From positions 186,001 through 250,000 of the forward strand of contig CAVXNM010000030.1 in assembly GCA_963763115.1 (NCBI GenBank): a DNA stretch of 64,000 bases, written 5' to 3'. This document shows, piece after piece, positions 42,917-52,698 of this stretch (its first letter is position 1; the number at the start of each line of letters is the position of its first letter). Origin of the DNA: CAVQCA01 sp963763115 (GTDB lineage: Bacteria; Pseudomonadota; Gammaproteobacteria; UBA9214). A model generated the notes under the pieces. The model did not search any database, was not told the DNA's origin, and worked only from the letters and a program-made list of their open reading frames with translations. The translations under genes were made by a program, and so were the position numbers.

Positions 42917-44314
42917 TCACTTGTTGACAGAACTTTTCTGAAGTTCGAGCAACCGGCTGTTATGCGGATCAACCATCAACCCGATATGCAGGTATTCATC
43001 CGCTTTTCTGTACTCGAGCATGTTGCGCGCCCACACCACGAGATCGGCATAGGTATCCGCTATTCTGGCCACTCCCTTCAATGCCTCTTCGTTGTCCGGA
43101 TCCTTCTTCAGGATCATCTGGTAATAATAATAGGCATTGTCACGTTTGGGCTCCGTGTAACGGAGTTTCTCCATCGACTGCCTGGCCTGCGCGAGATACC
43201 GTTCAATCTGCGGTGCGGATTCTTTCTGTGGGTGCTGCGCAGACTTCTGCTTGTTGATTGTCACAACCGCCGTAGGGGTTCCTGATAGCATCCTGTCAAA
43301 CGCCGACACCATCAACGGCATGGTCTTGAGAAATACCAGGGCTATGGCCAGCAGTATCGTCATTGCTCCCGCGAAGCGAAGCGTGCTTTCGTCGAACAAG
43401 TGCGCATTAAACTTCCTGAATGCGAGTCGCGTGCCATTGCCGGCGCCCGGGATTTCGGCCTGCCCTCGTGATCGCGCGTCAAAGGCGTATCCCGACGACA
43501 AGGACATCATGGAGGCGGTCGATCCGGGGTGTCGGAGATGCTCGATGTATTCGATCATCTCCCCGGCCGTGGCGAAACGTTCTTCGGGGTTTTTAGCGAT
43601 CATCCGGTCGATCAGATCCTGATACCGGCCGAGTTCGTCGGGCAGGGTAGGAATGGGATCGGACAGATGGGCAATGATGATCTGGATGTCCGAGTTACCC
43701 GTATAGGGTTTTTTGCCCGTTAGCATTTCATAGAAGATGATGCCCAGCGAATAGATATCCGCGCGCCCGTCCAGCGGCTTGCATTCGGCCTGTTCCGGGC
43801 TGATGTAGTAGGGACTGCCCAGTGCGGTGCCGTCCTTTGTCAGCCGGCTGTCGGCCTCGGTTTGCTTGGCCACTCCGAAATCGGTGAGTACCGGTGTTCC
43901 ATCCCGGCGGAACAGGATATTTGCCGGCTTGATATCGCGGTGAATGATATCTTTTCTGTGCACGTATGCCAGGCAACCCCCGATCGCCTCCACCAGATCC
44001 AGAGCCTCGTCAGGATTCATGCCCCTGATTATCCGATCCTCGAGATTGCCGCCCTGAAGATATTCCATGGTGAAGTAATGCCGCTCGCCTGCAACACCGA
44101 TGTCGTAGATGGTAATGATGTTGTGATGATTCAGTGAAGCGATGATCCGCCCCTCATTGACAAAGCGGGCGGACTGGAAGATATCGTTGAACTTTTTCGG
44201 CAGCTTCAGAACGACACGCCGGTCGAGTGAGTCCTGAACGGCCAGATAGACGGAGGCCATGCCTCCCTCGGCGATCGGTCGCAGAATCCTGTAGCCGGGG
44301 ATCTTCAGCGTCAT
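42917..44314 (-). CDS. Membrane-bound Ser/Thr protein kinase
   Basis: 465 residues. Hanks-type kinase domain at ~8-265: glycine loop IAEGGMASVY, ATP-binding K37, catalytic HRDIKPAN (D127), DFG (D145), and activation/APE region GSPYYISPEQAE. A polar linker is followed by one transmembrane helix (MTILLAIALVFL, about 315-335) and an extracytoplasmic ~110-residue region with TPR-like helices (YYYYQMILKKDPDNEEALKGVARIA). It starts 3 nt after the FHA gene, so it is tightly coupled. All catalytic residues are present. Confidence 0.95.
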   Translation of the reverse strand: MTLKIPGYRILRPIAEGGMASVYLAVQDSLDRRVVLKLPKKFNDIFQSARFVNEGRIIASLNHHNIITIYDIGVAGERHYFTMEYLQGGNLEDRIIRGMNPDEALDLVEAIGGCLAYVHRKDIIHRDIKPANILFRRDGTPVLTDFGVAKQTEADSRLTKDGTALGSPYYISPEQAECKPLDGRADIYSLGIIFYEMLTGKKPYTGNSDIQIIIAHLSDPIPTLPDELGRYQDLIDRMIAKNPEERFATAGEMIEYIEHLRHPGSTASMMSLSSGYAFDARSRGQAEIPGAGNGTRLAFRKFNAHLFDESTLRFAGAMTILLAIALVFLKTMPLMVSAFDRMLSGTPTAVVTINKQKSAQHPQKESAPQIERYLAQARQSMEKLRYTEPKRDNAYYYYQMILKKDPDNEEALKGVARIADTYADLVVWARNMLEYRKADEYLHIGLMVDPHNSRLLELQKSSVNK

Positions 44315-44317
44315 GGC

Positions 44318-45028
44318 TTAGGGTTTTTCTGCGGGCCGGTTATAGAACGTCAGGGACAAACCGCGCACGGTAAGCCGGTCGCTGTCTTCGAGCTTCATCG
44401 GCGCGAAAACCCCCATGCCATTGATCCGGACCCTGCCCCGCCTCTCGGGGACGACATAAAACCCGTCGTTCTTGCATACGACCCGTGCGGATACGCGCGG
44501 CGCAAACCAGCCGGTGGTAGTGATATCGGCGTCAATGGCCTTGCCGATTTTGAAGTTCAGTTTGGTCAGTGGATACTTGGAACGCCGGTGCTCCATACCC
44601 GTCAACAACAGGTAGGCCGCGAACTTCGCCTGGCGTTGCTTCATCAATTCGCCGAGATTGGAAACATCGACTTCTACGGTTGAACCCAGAACCACCTGCT
44701 CGTGATCACCGGCCGGGGTTCGGTGGGAGTCCACCTGTGATTCCGCGTTCATCAACTTCAGAATGTGTTTGGATATGATGACCTCGTCACCTTCAGTCAG
44801 CATGTGGCGGGAGACCCGTTTGCCATTGACGAAGGTACCGTTCCTGCTTCCGCTGTCCTCAATGAGGAAATCGTCACCTTCTTTTATGATCTTCGCGTGA
44901 TGCGCCGATACGCCCGCGTTATCGATCTTGATATCGCTGTCGGAATTGCGCCCGATCGTGGTGACGTCGGAGAGCAGTTCCACTTCGTCCTTCAGCAGAT
45001 CCCTGTAAAATACCTGGATGTGAGCCAT
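44318..45028 (-). CDS. FHA-domain protein with a second, degenerate FHA
   Basis: 236 residues. The first ~95 are a canonical FHA phosphothreonine-binding domain: IGRNSDSDIKID, VSAHHAKI, GSRNGTFVNG. The second half (YPLTKLNFKIGKAIDADITTT...VVPERRGRVRINGM) has an FHA-like strand order but lacks the Arg/Ser/Asn binding residues. The middle (LGELMKQRQAKFAAYLLL) is helical. First gene of the FHA-kinase-phosphatase set and probable reader or scaffold of the kinase. Confidence 0.9.
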   Translation of the reverse strand: MAHIQVFYRDLLKDEVELLSDVTTIGRNSDSDIKIDNAGVSAHHAKIIKEGDDFLIEDSGSRNGTFVNGKRVSRHMLTEGDEVIISKHILKLMNAESQVDSHRTPAGDHEQVVLGSTVEVDVSNLGELMKQRQAKFAAYLLLTGMEHRRSKYPLTKLNFKIGKAIDADITTTGWFAPRVSARVVCKNDGFYVVPERRGRVRINGMGVFAPMKLEDSDRLTVRGLSLTFYNRPAEKP

Positions 45029-45561
45029 CTATCCGTCCCCTGACAGTTAAATTCCGATCCGAGAGCAGGTTTTCTGAAATCCCGTGCGGCAGCACCAATA
45101 CCGAAACCACGGGCATTGCCGACGGGCCGCCACACTGACAATTCCTGGTTATTCATAGTGCGTCGAAATCCTGCGACCCGATTCCCAACCATGTAATCAA
45201 CCATGATATCGACCGTGTTGCGGGTAACCTGAATATCGGAATCTGCCTGAACGGAACGAGTCTGCCGCATTCCCGGGGCATGCCGGCGAGGGCATCCGGA
45301 ATCTGCGAATCCACCGGGAGGAACGCAATAAACGGCAGAAGAGAGTGCGATTAACCAGTGTTTATCCGTAAAGGCATAAACTCACCGCAAAGACGCAAAG
45401 AACGCAAAGCAATTCTCTAACGAAAACAATAAAATTTACTTTGCGTTCTTTTGCTTTGTGTCTTTGTGGTGATAACGGTGTTTATGTGCGGACGCTAACT
45501 AATTGTTATGTTTCTGTAATATATCGGATTCGACGCAGCGACCTGCGGATGCCACCAGCGG
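45029..45561. other. Gene-free stretch with family A repeat
   Basis: It contains the complete family A inverted repeat (45381-45472). The first 300 nt are open on the minus strand (45270-44992), but codon quality is poor and there is no family match, so I do not call a gene. Confidence 0.4.
45381..45472. repeat. Dispersed inverted repeat, family A (longest copy)
   Basis: Left arm ctcaccgcaaagacgcaaag continuing aacgcaaag (45381-45409) and right arm ctttgcgttcttttgctttg through tgtctttgtggtga (45439-45472), with an AT-rich centre. The right arm has an extra t-rich insertion. Compare 282-351. Confidence 0.75.
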
Positions 45562-46797
45562 TTACCGCAGCGTGATCTCGTAGCTCAGTTCCTGCGTCGG
45601 CCGGTACCAGTGCTGGCGTCGGACCTTGAGCGTGACGCTGTCGCCGGGCCGCTTGTCCCAGGTCGCCACGCGCAGGTCGGCAAGATCGGCAATGCCCTCG
45701 CCGTTGATGGCGATGATCTGGTCACCGGGCTGGAGACCGGCCAGTTTGCAGGGGCTCTTCGGAAGGCACTGGTCAATACTGAGTTTTCCCCCTTCCTCAT
45801 CGAGCAGGGCGCCGAACTTCCCGGAGGGCGGTAATGACTGTTCCTGAGGCAGCAGGAGATAATCCGCCAACCCCGGTTCCAGCGTGCCATCCCAGTCATT
45901 GAGCACGATGGCGCTTTCCACATCGAGGCGGCGCGTCAGACGCCGGGGTATGCCATGGCCATAGGCGAGATGCCCGGCGCCGGCAAGCACCACCAGGGTG
46001 TAATCGGGATGGGCACGCAGGTAGTCGGCGGCTCGTTCCGCCATACCCTCATCCCAGAGCAGCTGCACATCGATGAAATTCTCGAAACCGTGCCCGCCCC
46101 TGACGGGGTGATGATCGAACACCTTGCGCAGGCGCGCCTCATAGGCCGTGTCGGAACGGTCGATTTCCTCCGGCAGCTCCTTGCGTTCCGCTTCCGTCAA
46201 CCCCGCGATTCCCTCTCGTCCGACCTTGCTGGTCAACTCGGCCGGCAGGTTCAGTGCCACTACCGGCAACCGGTTCTCGCGGGCATACTCGAGGATCGGG
46301 GCGTACAGGCGGAAATCGAAGCGCCAGCGCCGGTAGTATTCGGTATCGCGCAACAGTTGCTTCTCGTCCACCCGTCCCGCGATATAGTCATCGAGGCTGC
46401 TCTGGAAGGGTTGCTGAAACATCTCCATGCCGATTGCCAGGCGCGGGTGCACGGCATGCAGGCGCCGGATAAGCTCCAGCTGCATCAGGTGGTTGTCGTA
46501 ACGGTCATGGGTCTCGCCCACCAGCACCACGCGTTTGTCCGCCAGCACGGGAATAATGCCTTCGAGGTTCGTGGTGGCGCTGAGATCGAGCGCCGTGGTG
46601 AGTTCCGGCGCCGGGTGTTGTTGCGCTGCGGCGGCTACCGGCGCAACGCTGTGTCCTGTCATATGCGGACTCTTCGGGCCAGGTGATGTGAGGGTGGCGC
46701 ATGCGGAGAGGACGACCGGCAACAGCAGTAACCCGGCATACCGGCAGAGACGTGAATCCGGACGAGACATACGGGTGTCAATCATCGGCTGGGACAT
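45562..46797 (-). CDS. ChaN-like lipoprotein with PDZ domain
   Basis: 411 residues. Signal sequence with lipobox LLPVVLSAC (Cys about 33). The ChaN/DUF399 domain (VVLVGETHDRYDNHLMQLELI, AIGMEMFQQPFQ, LLWDEGMAERAADYL, LAGAGHLAYGHGIPRRL) binds haem in characterised homologues. The last ~80 residues form a PDZ domain (LAGLQPGDQIIAINGEGI). Start ATG at 46797 with aagga 6 nt upstream; Met 10 is an alternative. An outer-membrane or periplasmic haem-related role is plausible but not shown. Confidence 0.9.
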   Translation of the reverse strand: MSQPMIDTRMSRPDSRLCRYAGLLLLPVVLSACATLTSPGPKSPHMTGHSVAPVAAAAQQHPAPELTTALDLSATTNLEGIIPVLADKRVVLVGETHDRYDNHLMQLELIRRLHAVHPRLAIGMEMFQQPFQSSLDDYIAGRVDEKQLLRDTEYYRRWRFDFRLYAPILEYARENRLPVVALNLPAELTSKVGREGIAGLTEAERKELPEEIDRSDTAYEARLRKVFDHHPVRGGHGFENFIDVQLLWDEGMAERAADYLRAHPDYTLVVLAGAGHLAYGHGIPRRLTRRLDVESAIVLNDWDGTLEPGLADYLLLPQEQSLPPSGKFGALLDEEGGKLSIDQCLPKSPCKLAGLQPGDQIIAINGEGIADLADLRVATWDKRPGDSVTLKVRRQHWYRPTQELSYEITLR

Positions 46798-46847
46798 GGT
46801 TCCTTATCTTCGGGCAACCCCTGGTTGTAGTGTGGACACTGCGCAGG

Positions 46848-47537
46848 TCACGGAAGTTCGGACGATTTACTCATTGGACAACCCGGCAGGGACAGCGGCG
46901 GGGCCGGATCCCCGGGGGTCGCCTCAGGCGCGAGCAGCGGTTCCAGGTAAGGCCAGAGCGTATCGAGCAGTATCGGTTGCGCTCCGGCGTTCGGGTGGAT
47001 GTTATCCTCCTGCATCAGGCGCCGGTCTTCGGCAACCCCGGCGAGGAAGAACGGCACCAGCGGGACCTGCTGCTCCGCAGCGACCTGCTGATAGACCTCG
47101 TGAAACTTCCCGGCATAATAACTGCCATAATTGGGTGGCAAACGCATGCCCAGCAACAGCACACGTGCGCCCTTATCCCGGGCGGAGCTGACCAGATGCT
47201 CGAGATTGTTGCGCATCTCACCAAGGCTGATGCCGCGCAGGCCGTCGTTACCGCCCAGACCGATAATGACGATGGCGGGCCGGTACTTCGGCAGCGCCGG
47301 TTCCAGGACCGCAATGGCCGCGCGGGTCGTCTCGCCGCTGATGCTCAGATTGACCACACGGAAACGGCAGGACCTGGATTGCAGGCGCTTGTCCAGCAGT
47401 TGAACCCAGCCCTGCTCCGTATCGATTCCGTAGCCCGAGCTGAGACTGTCACCCACCACCAGTATGACCGGTGGTTGATCGGCGCCAGGACTGCAGACCG
47501 GCAGGCACAACAGCAACAGCAGGAGAAAAGGTTTCAT
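46848..47537 (-). CDS. tesA: SGNH esterase/lysophospholipase TesA
   Basis: 229 residues with signal peptide (MKPFLLLLLLCLPVCSPG). SGNH blocks: block I GDSLSSGYG (catalytic Ser), block III IGLGGNDGLRG, block V DNIHPN (Asp and His). TesA is a periplasmic thioesterase/arylesterase/lysophospholipase. Divergent from ybbA: the two ATGs overlap on opposite strands at 47535-47538, so the two genes share one very compact control region. The same tesA/ybbAP pairing is known in enterobacteria. The tail extends past the family end by ~25 residues. Confidence 0.95.
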   Translation of the reverse strand: MKPFLLLLLLCLPVCSPGADQPPVILVVGDSLSSGYGIDTEQGWVQLLDKRLQSRSCRFRVVNLSISGETTRAAIAVLEPALPKYRPAIVIIGLGGNDGLRGISLGEMRNNLEHLVSSARDKGARVLLLGMRLPPNYGSYYAGKFHEVYQQVAAEQQVPLVPFFLAGVAEDRRLMQEDNIHPNAGAQPILLDTLWPYLEPLLAPEATPGDPAPPLSLPGCPMSKSSELP

Positions 47538-48222
47538 GGAAAGGGATTGTAACGCGATGCTGCTGCAAGCGCGCCAGCTCAGTAAATGGGTCACCGGCCC
47601 CGAAGGACGGCTGGATATCCTGCGCGGGGTCGATCTCGATATCGCCGCGCATGAGGCAGTGGCGATTCTCGGTGCTTCCGGTTCCGGAAAAACCACCCTC
47701 CTCGGTCTGCTCGCCGGGCTCGATGCGCCCAGCGGCGGCGATGTCACTTTGCTGGGCAAGGCGCTGCACACCCTTGATGAAGACGCGCGCGCCGCGCTGC
47801 GCGCCGGGCGGGTCGGTTTCGTGTTCCAGTCTTTCCAGCTGCTGCCGACCCTGACCGCGCTGGAAAACGTCCACCTGGCGCTCGAACTCGCCGGCTGTAG
47901 CGAGCGACAGACCCGCGCCGGGGAAGCCCTCGAGCTGGTCGGGTTATCCCGGCGACTGCAGCACTACCCGTCGCAGCTTTCCGGCGGGGAGCAGCAGCGG
48001 GTGGCCATTGCCCGCGCCTTCGCGCCGCACCCCGAGGTGCTGTTCGCGGACGAACCCACCGGCAATCTCGACCAGTCGACGGGCGATCCGGTGATCGAAC
48101 TGCTGTTCAGCCTGCGCGCCCGCTACGGCACCGCACTGGTGCTGGTAACGCATGACGCCGCGCTGGCGCAGCGCTGCGAGCGCCGCTACCGGCTGGACAA
48201 CGGGATACTGGCCCCGGCATGA
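47536..48222 (+). CDS. ybbA: ABC ATPase YbbA
   Basis: About 228 residues: Walker A GASGSGKTT, Q-loop FVFQSFQLL, signature LSGGEQQRVAIARAF, Walker B VLFADEPTGNLD, H-loop VTHD. Start could be the ATG at 47536 (aggag 10 nt upstream) or 47557; the first overlaps the tesA start codon on the other strand. The stop overlaps the ybbP start as ATGA. Partner ATPase of the YbbP permease. Confidence 0.93.
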   Translation: MERDCNAMLLQARQLSKWVTGPEGRLDILRGVDLDIAAHEAVAILGASGSGKTTLLGLLAGLDAPSGGDVTLLGKALHTLDEDARAALRAGRVGFVFQSFQLLPTLTALENVHLALELAGCSERQTRAGEALELVGLSRRLQHYPSQLSGGEQQRVAIARAFAPHPEVLFADEPTGNLDQSTGDPVIELLFSLRARYGTALVLVTHDAALAQRCERRYRLDNGILAPA

Positions 48223-50711
48223 GACTGCCCGTCCCGCTCGCGCGCCTGCTGTCCGGACAGTACCGGCGCGCCCCGGAATTGCGCATCCTGGCGCTGTCCG
48301 TCGTGCTGGCGGTGGCCTCGCTATCCTCTGTGGGCTTTTTCACCGACCGGGTGCAACGTGCGATGTCGATGCAGTCGGCGGAATTGCTGGGTGCGGACCT
48401 GGTTATCGCCTCGTCCACCGAACCACGCGAGACGCTACGTCAGTCCGCCCGTGAAGCCGGTCTGAAGGTGACGGAGACGGTGAGTTTCCCCAGCGTCGCA
48501 CTCTACCGCGACACGACCCTGCTCACCGAAGTCAAGGCCGTCAGCGCGGGCTATCCGTTGCGGGGCCGGCTGAAACTGGCCGCACAACCCCTGGGCGAGG
48601 AATTCACGGTTGAGGGCATACCGGCGCCGGGCGAAGCCTGGGTGGAAGCGCGCGTGCTGCAGCAGCTGGGCGCCAATATCGGGGATGTGATCCAGCTCGG
48701 CGAACGCGGCTTCACCGCCAGCCGCGTGCTGAGCTACGAGCCGGACCGCGGCGGCGATCTGTTTCAGCTCGCTCCGCGCGTGCTGCTCAACGCCGCCGAC
48801 CTCCCGTCCACCGGTCTCATCACGCCCGCAAGCCGGGTGCGCTACCGCCTGCTGCTGGCCGGTTCTGAAACGGCGATCACGGCCTACCGCCACCGGCTGG
48901 CGCAACACCTGGAGCCGGGCGAACGCCTGCAGGACGTGCGTGACGCCCGGCCGGAATTGCGTGCGGCGCTCGACCGGGCACGGCAATTCCTCGGTCTTGC
49001 CGCCGTTACCGCGGTGCTGCTCGCCGGGGCGGCCATCTCGGTGGCGGCGCGTCAATACGCGGCACGTCAGGCCGACACCAGCGCGGTGATGCGCTGCCTC
49101 GGCGCCAGCAGCCGCACCATACTGCGAAACTACACCGTTCGACTGTTCAGGCTGGCGCTGGGTGCGAGCCTGGCCGGCTGCCTGCTTGGCTTCCTCGCCC
49201 AGGAACTGCTGGTGCGGCTGCTGGCGCACTGGTTCACCACCACGCTGCCGCCGGCCTCGGCGTGGCCGGTGCTGGCCGGCATCGGCGCCGGGCTGGTCAC
49301 GGTCGGCGGATTCGCCCTGCCCTACCTGCTCACTCTGACGCGGGTCCCGCCGCTGCGCGTGTTGCGACGCGACCTGACTGCGCCGCCACCATCGGCGTGG
49401 CTGGTGCTGCTGCTCGCGTTCGCGGTGCTGGCGGGATTGCTGATCCGGGTGGCCGGAGATTTCGAACTGGCGGGCTGGCTGCTGCTTGGAACCGGCGCCA
49501 CCGGTCTGTTGCTATGGCTGGCCGGTCTCGGTCTGATTCGTGCCCTGTCCGTATTTTCCTCCCGTGGTCATCTCGCGTGGCGCTTCGGACTCGCCGGACT
49601 GGCCCGAAGCGGCCGTCTGGGCGGCCTGCAGGTCGCGTCTTTCGGGCTGGGGATCATGGCCCTGCTGATCCTCGGGATCGTACGGATAGACCTGCTGCAC
49701 AGCTGGCAGGCAAACCTGCCGGCAACCGCACCCAATCAGTTCCTGATCAACGTGCAGGCCGGGGAAACAGAGCCACTGGGCGCGCTGCTGCGCGCGGGCG
49801 GAGTCTCCCTGGCCGGTTTCTATCCCATGGTACGCGGTCGCCTGAGCGCAATTAACGACCAGGCGGTACGGCCGAAGGATTATGCGGAACCGCGCGCCCG
49901 GCGTCTGGTCAAACGTGAATTCAACCTCTCGTGGGCAACGCGCCTGCCGGAGGACAACCGCATCATTGCCGGCCGCTGGTGGCCCACCGGCGAGGCAGAC
50001 GGTGACGGCTTGTCCCTCGAACAGGGGCTGGCGGAAACGCTGGGCATCAGGCTCGGCGATCGCCTGCGTTTCACCATCGCCGGGCAGGAACTCAACGCCC
50101 GGGTCAGCAGCCTGCGCAGCGTTGCCTGGGATTCGTTCAGGGTCAACTTCTTCGTCATCCTGCCTCCGGGCATGCTGGAACGGTTCCCGGCGACGTACAT
50201 CACCAGTTTTTATCTGCCCGAGGATCGCGGCGAGCTGCTGACCCGGCTGATCCAGCGGTTCCCGAGCGTTACCGTCATCGATGTACGCGCCATCATGCGC
50301 CAGGTTCGCGCCATCATGGACCGGGCCACCCTGGCGATCGAGTATGTCTTCGTGTTCACCCTGCTCGCGGGTTTGATGGTGCTGTATGCCGCGATCCAGG
50401 CAAGCCGGGAGGGGCGCCGTCACGATACGGCAATCCTGAGGACCCTGGGCGCCAGCCGCCGCCAGGTGCTGGCAAGCCTGTTCATCGAATTCACCACGCT
50501 CGGGGCGCTGGCGGGACTGCTGGCCGCCGCCGGGGCCAGCGCCGTCGGCTACGTGCTCGCCGCGCGGGTGTTTGAACTGCCCTACCATGCCAATCCCTGG
50601 GTGTGGCTCGCCGGAACGCTCGGCGGTGCACTCGGCGTGGGCCTGGCCGGGACAATGGGCACCCGTTCGGTGCTGCGACAGCCGCCTCTGCTGACGCTGC
50701 GCGGCGGTTGA
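48219..50711 (+). CDS. ybbP: ABC permease YbbP
   Basis: 830 residues with ten or so transmembrane helices in two MacB/FtsX-like halves: N-terminal helix (ILALSVVLAVASLSSVGFFT), periplasmic domain, central helices (FLGLAAVTAVLLAGAAISVAA...AGLVTVGGFALPYLL), second periplasmic domain, and C-terminal helices (YVFVFTLLAGLMVLYAAIQASR...TLGALAGLLAAAGASAVGYVL). YbbAP is a type VII-like ABC system of uncertain substrate, thought to extract lipid-like molecules for TesA to hydrolyse. Confidence 0.93.
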   Translation: MRLPVPLARLLSGQYRRAPELRILALSVVLAVASLSSVGFFTDRVQRAMSMQSAELLGADLVIASSTEPRETLRQSAREAGLKVTETVSFPSVALYRDTTLLTEVKAVSAGYPLRGRLKLAAQPLGEEFTVEGIPAPGEAWVEARVLQQLGANIGDVIQLGERGFTASRVLSYEPDRGGDLFQLAPRVLLNAADLPSTGLITPASRVRYRLLLAGSETAITAYRHRLAQHLEPGERLQDVRDARPELRAALDRARQFLGLAAVTAVLLAGAAISVAARQYAARQADTSAVMRCLGASSRTILRNYTVRLFRLALGASLAGCLLGFLAQELLVRLLAHWFTTTLPPASAWPVLAGIGAGLVTVGGFALPYLLTLTRVPPLRVLRRDLTAPPPSAWLVLLLAFAVLAGLLIRVAGDFELAGWLLLGTGATGLLLWLAGLGLIRALSVFSSRGHLAWRFGLAGLARSGRLGGLQVASFGLGIMALLILGIVRIDLLHSWQANLPATAPNQFLINVQAGETEPLGALLRAGGVSLAGFYPMVRGRLSAINDQAVRPKDYAEPRARRLVKREFNLSWATRLPEDNRIIAGRWWPTGEADGDGLSLEQGLAETLGIRLGDRLRFTIAGQELNARVSSLRSVAWDSFRVNFFVILPPGMLERFPATYITSFYLPEDRGELLTRLIQRFPSVTVIDVRAIMRQVRAIMDRATLAIEYVFVFTLLAGLMVLYAAIQASREGRRHDTAILRTLGASRRQVLASLFIEFTTLGALAGLLAAAGASAVGYVLAARVFELPYHANPWVWLAGTLGGALGVGLAGTMGTRSVLRQPPLLTLRGG

Positions 50712-50785
50712 GCGCGTTTCAGCCTTTATTTCGCTCCGATCGAACGGATGACGCCTTACGCGTGCGTTATACTCCGGCCCACGAT

Positions 50786-51742
50786 ATGAATATGCGACCC
50801 TTTTCCCTGCCCCGCGGCGGCCTGCCGGGCGCCCTGCTGCTCCTGCTGCTCGTCGCCGTCGTCTGGTCGTCGCTCTACACGGTGCCGAGCGACTCTGTCG
50901 CCGTGGTGCAGCGTTTCGGCAAATACCTGAAGGAGGTCAACCCGGGTCTGCATTTCAAGCTACCCTTCGGCGTCGATGTCGCGACCATCCTGCCGGTCAA
51001 GCGCCAGCTCAAGCAGGAATTCGGCTTCTCCACGCCCGGCGCGACCAATCCCTGGCAGAACTCGCGTGAACCCGGCAGGGAAACCCAGATGGTCACCGGC
51101 GATCTCAATGCGGCCCTGGTGGAATGGGTGGTGCAGTACCGCATCTCGGACCCGGAGCATTTCCTGTTCAATGTGCGCGAACCTCATGAAACGCTGCGCG
51201 CGGTCTCCGAATCCGTGATGCGCGAAGTCGTGGGCGACCGCACCGTGGACGAGGTGATCACCGTCGGCCGCCAGGATATCGAGATCGAGGCGCTCGCCAG
51301 AATGCAGGCGCTCGCGACCCGCTACGAGATGGGCGTCAGCATTGACCAGGTGCAGTTGAAAAACATCAATCCGCCCGGTCCGGTGCAGGCTTCCTTCAAC
51401 GAGGTCAACCAGGCGCAGCAGGAGAAGGAAAGACTGATCAACGAGGCGCGTCGGGGCTATAACAAGGTGATACCGCTGGCCGAAGGCGAGAAGGATCAGC
51501 GCATCCGCGAGGCCGAGGGCTACCGTTTGAAGCGCATCAACGAAGCGGAAGGCGATGTCGCGCGTTTCAACGCCGTACTGGCCGAATACCTCAAGGCGCC
51601 GGAAGTCACCCGGCGGCGCATCTACCTGGAGACCCTGCAGGTGGTCATGCCGGACCTGCGCTCCAAGGTCATCGTCGATGACCGGGTGCGCGGCATCCTG
51701 CCGCTGCTCAACCTCGACGCAGACAAGGCGGCACAGCCATGA
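50786..51742 (+). CDS. hflK: HflK, band-7 regulator of FtsH
   Basis: About 318 residues: a membrane helix near the N-terminus (LLLLLLVAVVWSSLYTV), then the SPFH/band 7 domain (VAVVQRFGKYLKEVNPGLHFKLPFG...VVQYRISDPEHFLFNV) and a coiled coil (EKERLINEARRGYNKVIPLAEGEKDQRIREAEGY). The glycine-rich N-terminal tail of longer HflK proteins is absent. The start ATG at 50786 is preferred; the frame is open far upstream inside ybbP. The stop overlaps hflC as ATGA. Confidence 0.93.
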   Translation: MNMRPFSLPRGGLPGALLLLLLVAVVWSSLYTVPSDSVAVVQRFGKYLKEVNPGLHFKLPFGVDVATILPVKRQLKQEFGFSTPGATNPWQNSREPGRETQMVTGDLNAALVEWVVQYRISDPEHFLFNVREPHETLRAVSESVMREVVGDRTVDEVITVGRQDIEIEALARMQALATRYEMGVSIDQVQLKNINPPGPVQASFNEVNQAQQEKERLINEARRGYNKVIPLAEGEKDQRIREAEGYRLKRINEAEGDVARFNAVLAEYLKAPEVTRRRIYLETLQVVMPDLRSKVIVDDRVRGILPLLNLDADKAAQP

Positions 51743-52698
51743 ACACGGACAGATCACTCATACTCCTCATCGTGCTGGCGCTGGCCGCACTGGTGCTCAC
51801 CGCGTCGCTGTACACCGTAAACGAGATCGAGCAGGTGATTATCACCCAGTTCGGCAAGCCGGTCGGCGAGCCCGTCACCACCGCCGGGCTGAAGATGAAG
51901 GTCCCCTTCATCCAGGAAGTCAATTCGATCGACAAGCGCATCCTGGAGTGGGACGGCAGCCCGTCCGACATGCCCACCAAGGACAAGCTCTACATCTCCG
52001 TCGACCTGTTCGCGCGCTGGCGCATCGTCGACCCGTTGCAGTATTTCCTGCGCCTGCGCGATGAACGCAGCGCCCAGTCCCGGCTGGATGACATCCTCGG
52101 CAGCGAGACCCGCAACGCCGTGGCCAAGCATGAACTCATCGAGATTATTCGCACCACGAAGGACCGGGTGCCGCTGCAGGACGCCACGCTCGCGGATCCC
52201 AACAACGCCGCCGTGGGCACCCTCGTACCGATCCAGAAAGGGCGTCAGCAGATCGAGTCCGACATTATGGAAGCGGCGGCGCCGAAGGTGCGGGTGTTCG
52301 GCATCGAACTGCTCGACATCCGCTTCAAGCGCATCAACTACAACGCCAGCGTGCAGCCGAAGATCTACGACCGGATGATCAGCGAACGCCGGCAGATCGC
52401 CGAACGCTTCCGCTCCGAAGGCAACGGCGAGGCCGCGCGCATCCTCGGCAACCGCGAGCGGGATCTGAACCGGATCCAGTCAGAGGCCTACCGGCGCGTG
52501 GAAGAGATCCGCGGCGAAGCCGATGCGAAAGCCGCCGCGATCTATGCCGCGGCCTACAACCACAGCCCCGGGGCGGTGCAGTTCTACGAGTTTATCCGGA
52601 CCATGGACGCCTACAAGTCCATCATCGCAGACAACACCACGCTGATCCTGTCGACCGACAGCGATCTGTTCAAATTCCTGCAGAATATGGGACAGTGA
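51739..52698 (+). CDS. hflC: HflC, band-7 regulator of FtsH
   Basis: 319 residues: N-terminal helix (LILLIVLALAALVLTASLYTV), SPFH domain (EVNSIDKRILEWDGSPSDMPTKDK...DLFARWRIVDPLQYF), and coiled-coil tail (SERRQIAERFRSEGNGEAARILGNRERDL) ending in ADNTTLILSTDSDLFKFL, typical of HflC. HflK and HflC form a large cage around the FtsH protease in the inner membrane. Translationally coupled to hflK. The usual downstream hisZ/purA genes are not here. Confidence 0.96.
   Translation: MNTDRSLILLIVLALAALVLTASLYTVNEIEQVIITQFGKPVGEPVTTAGLKMKVPFIQEVNSIDKRILEWDGSPSDMPTKDKLYISVDLFARWRIVDPLQYFLRLRDERSAQSRLDDILGSETRNAVAKHELIEIIRTTKDRVPLQDATLADPNNAAVGTLVPIQKGRQQIESDIMEAAAPKVRVFGIELLDIRFKRINYNASVQPKIYDRMISERRQIAERFRSEGNGEAARILGNRERDLNRIQSEAYRRVEEIRGEADAKAAAIYAAAYNHSPGAVQFYEFIRTMDAYKSIIADNTTLILSTDSDLFKFLQNMGQ

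Noticed and set aside
41980..45028. Type VI secretion PpkA/PppA/Fha regulation module
   Set aside because: No tss/tag genes lie nearby and the neighbours are a MacAB-like pump and a ChaN lipoprotein.
44992..45270. Minus-strand frame of 92 aa upstream of the FHA gene
   Set aside because: No ribosome-binding site, no recognisable domain and it overlaps the FHA start; probably the promoter region.
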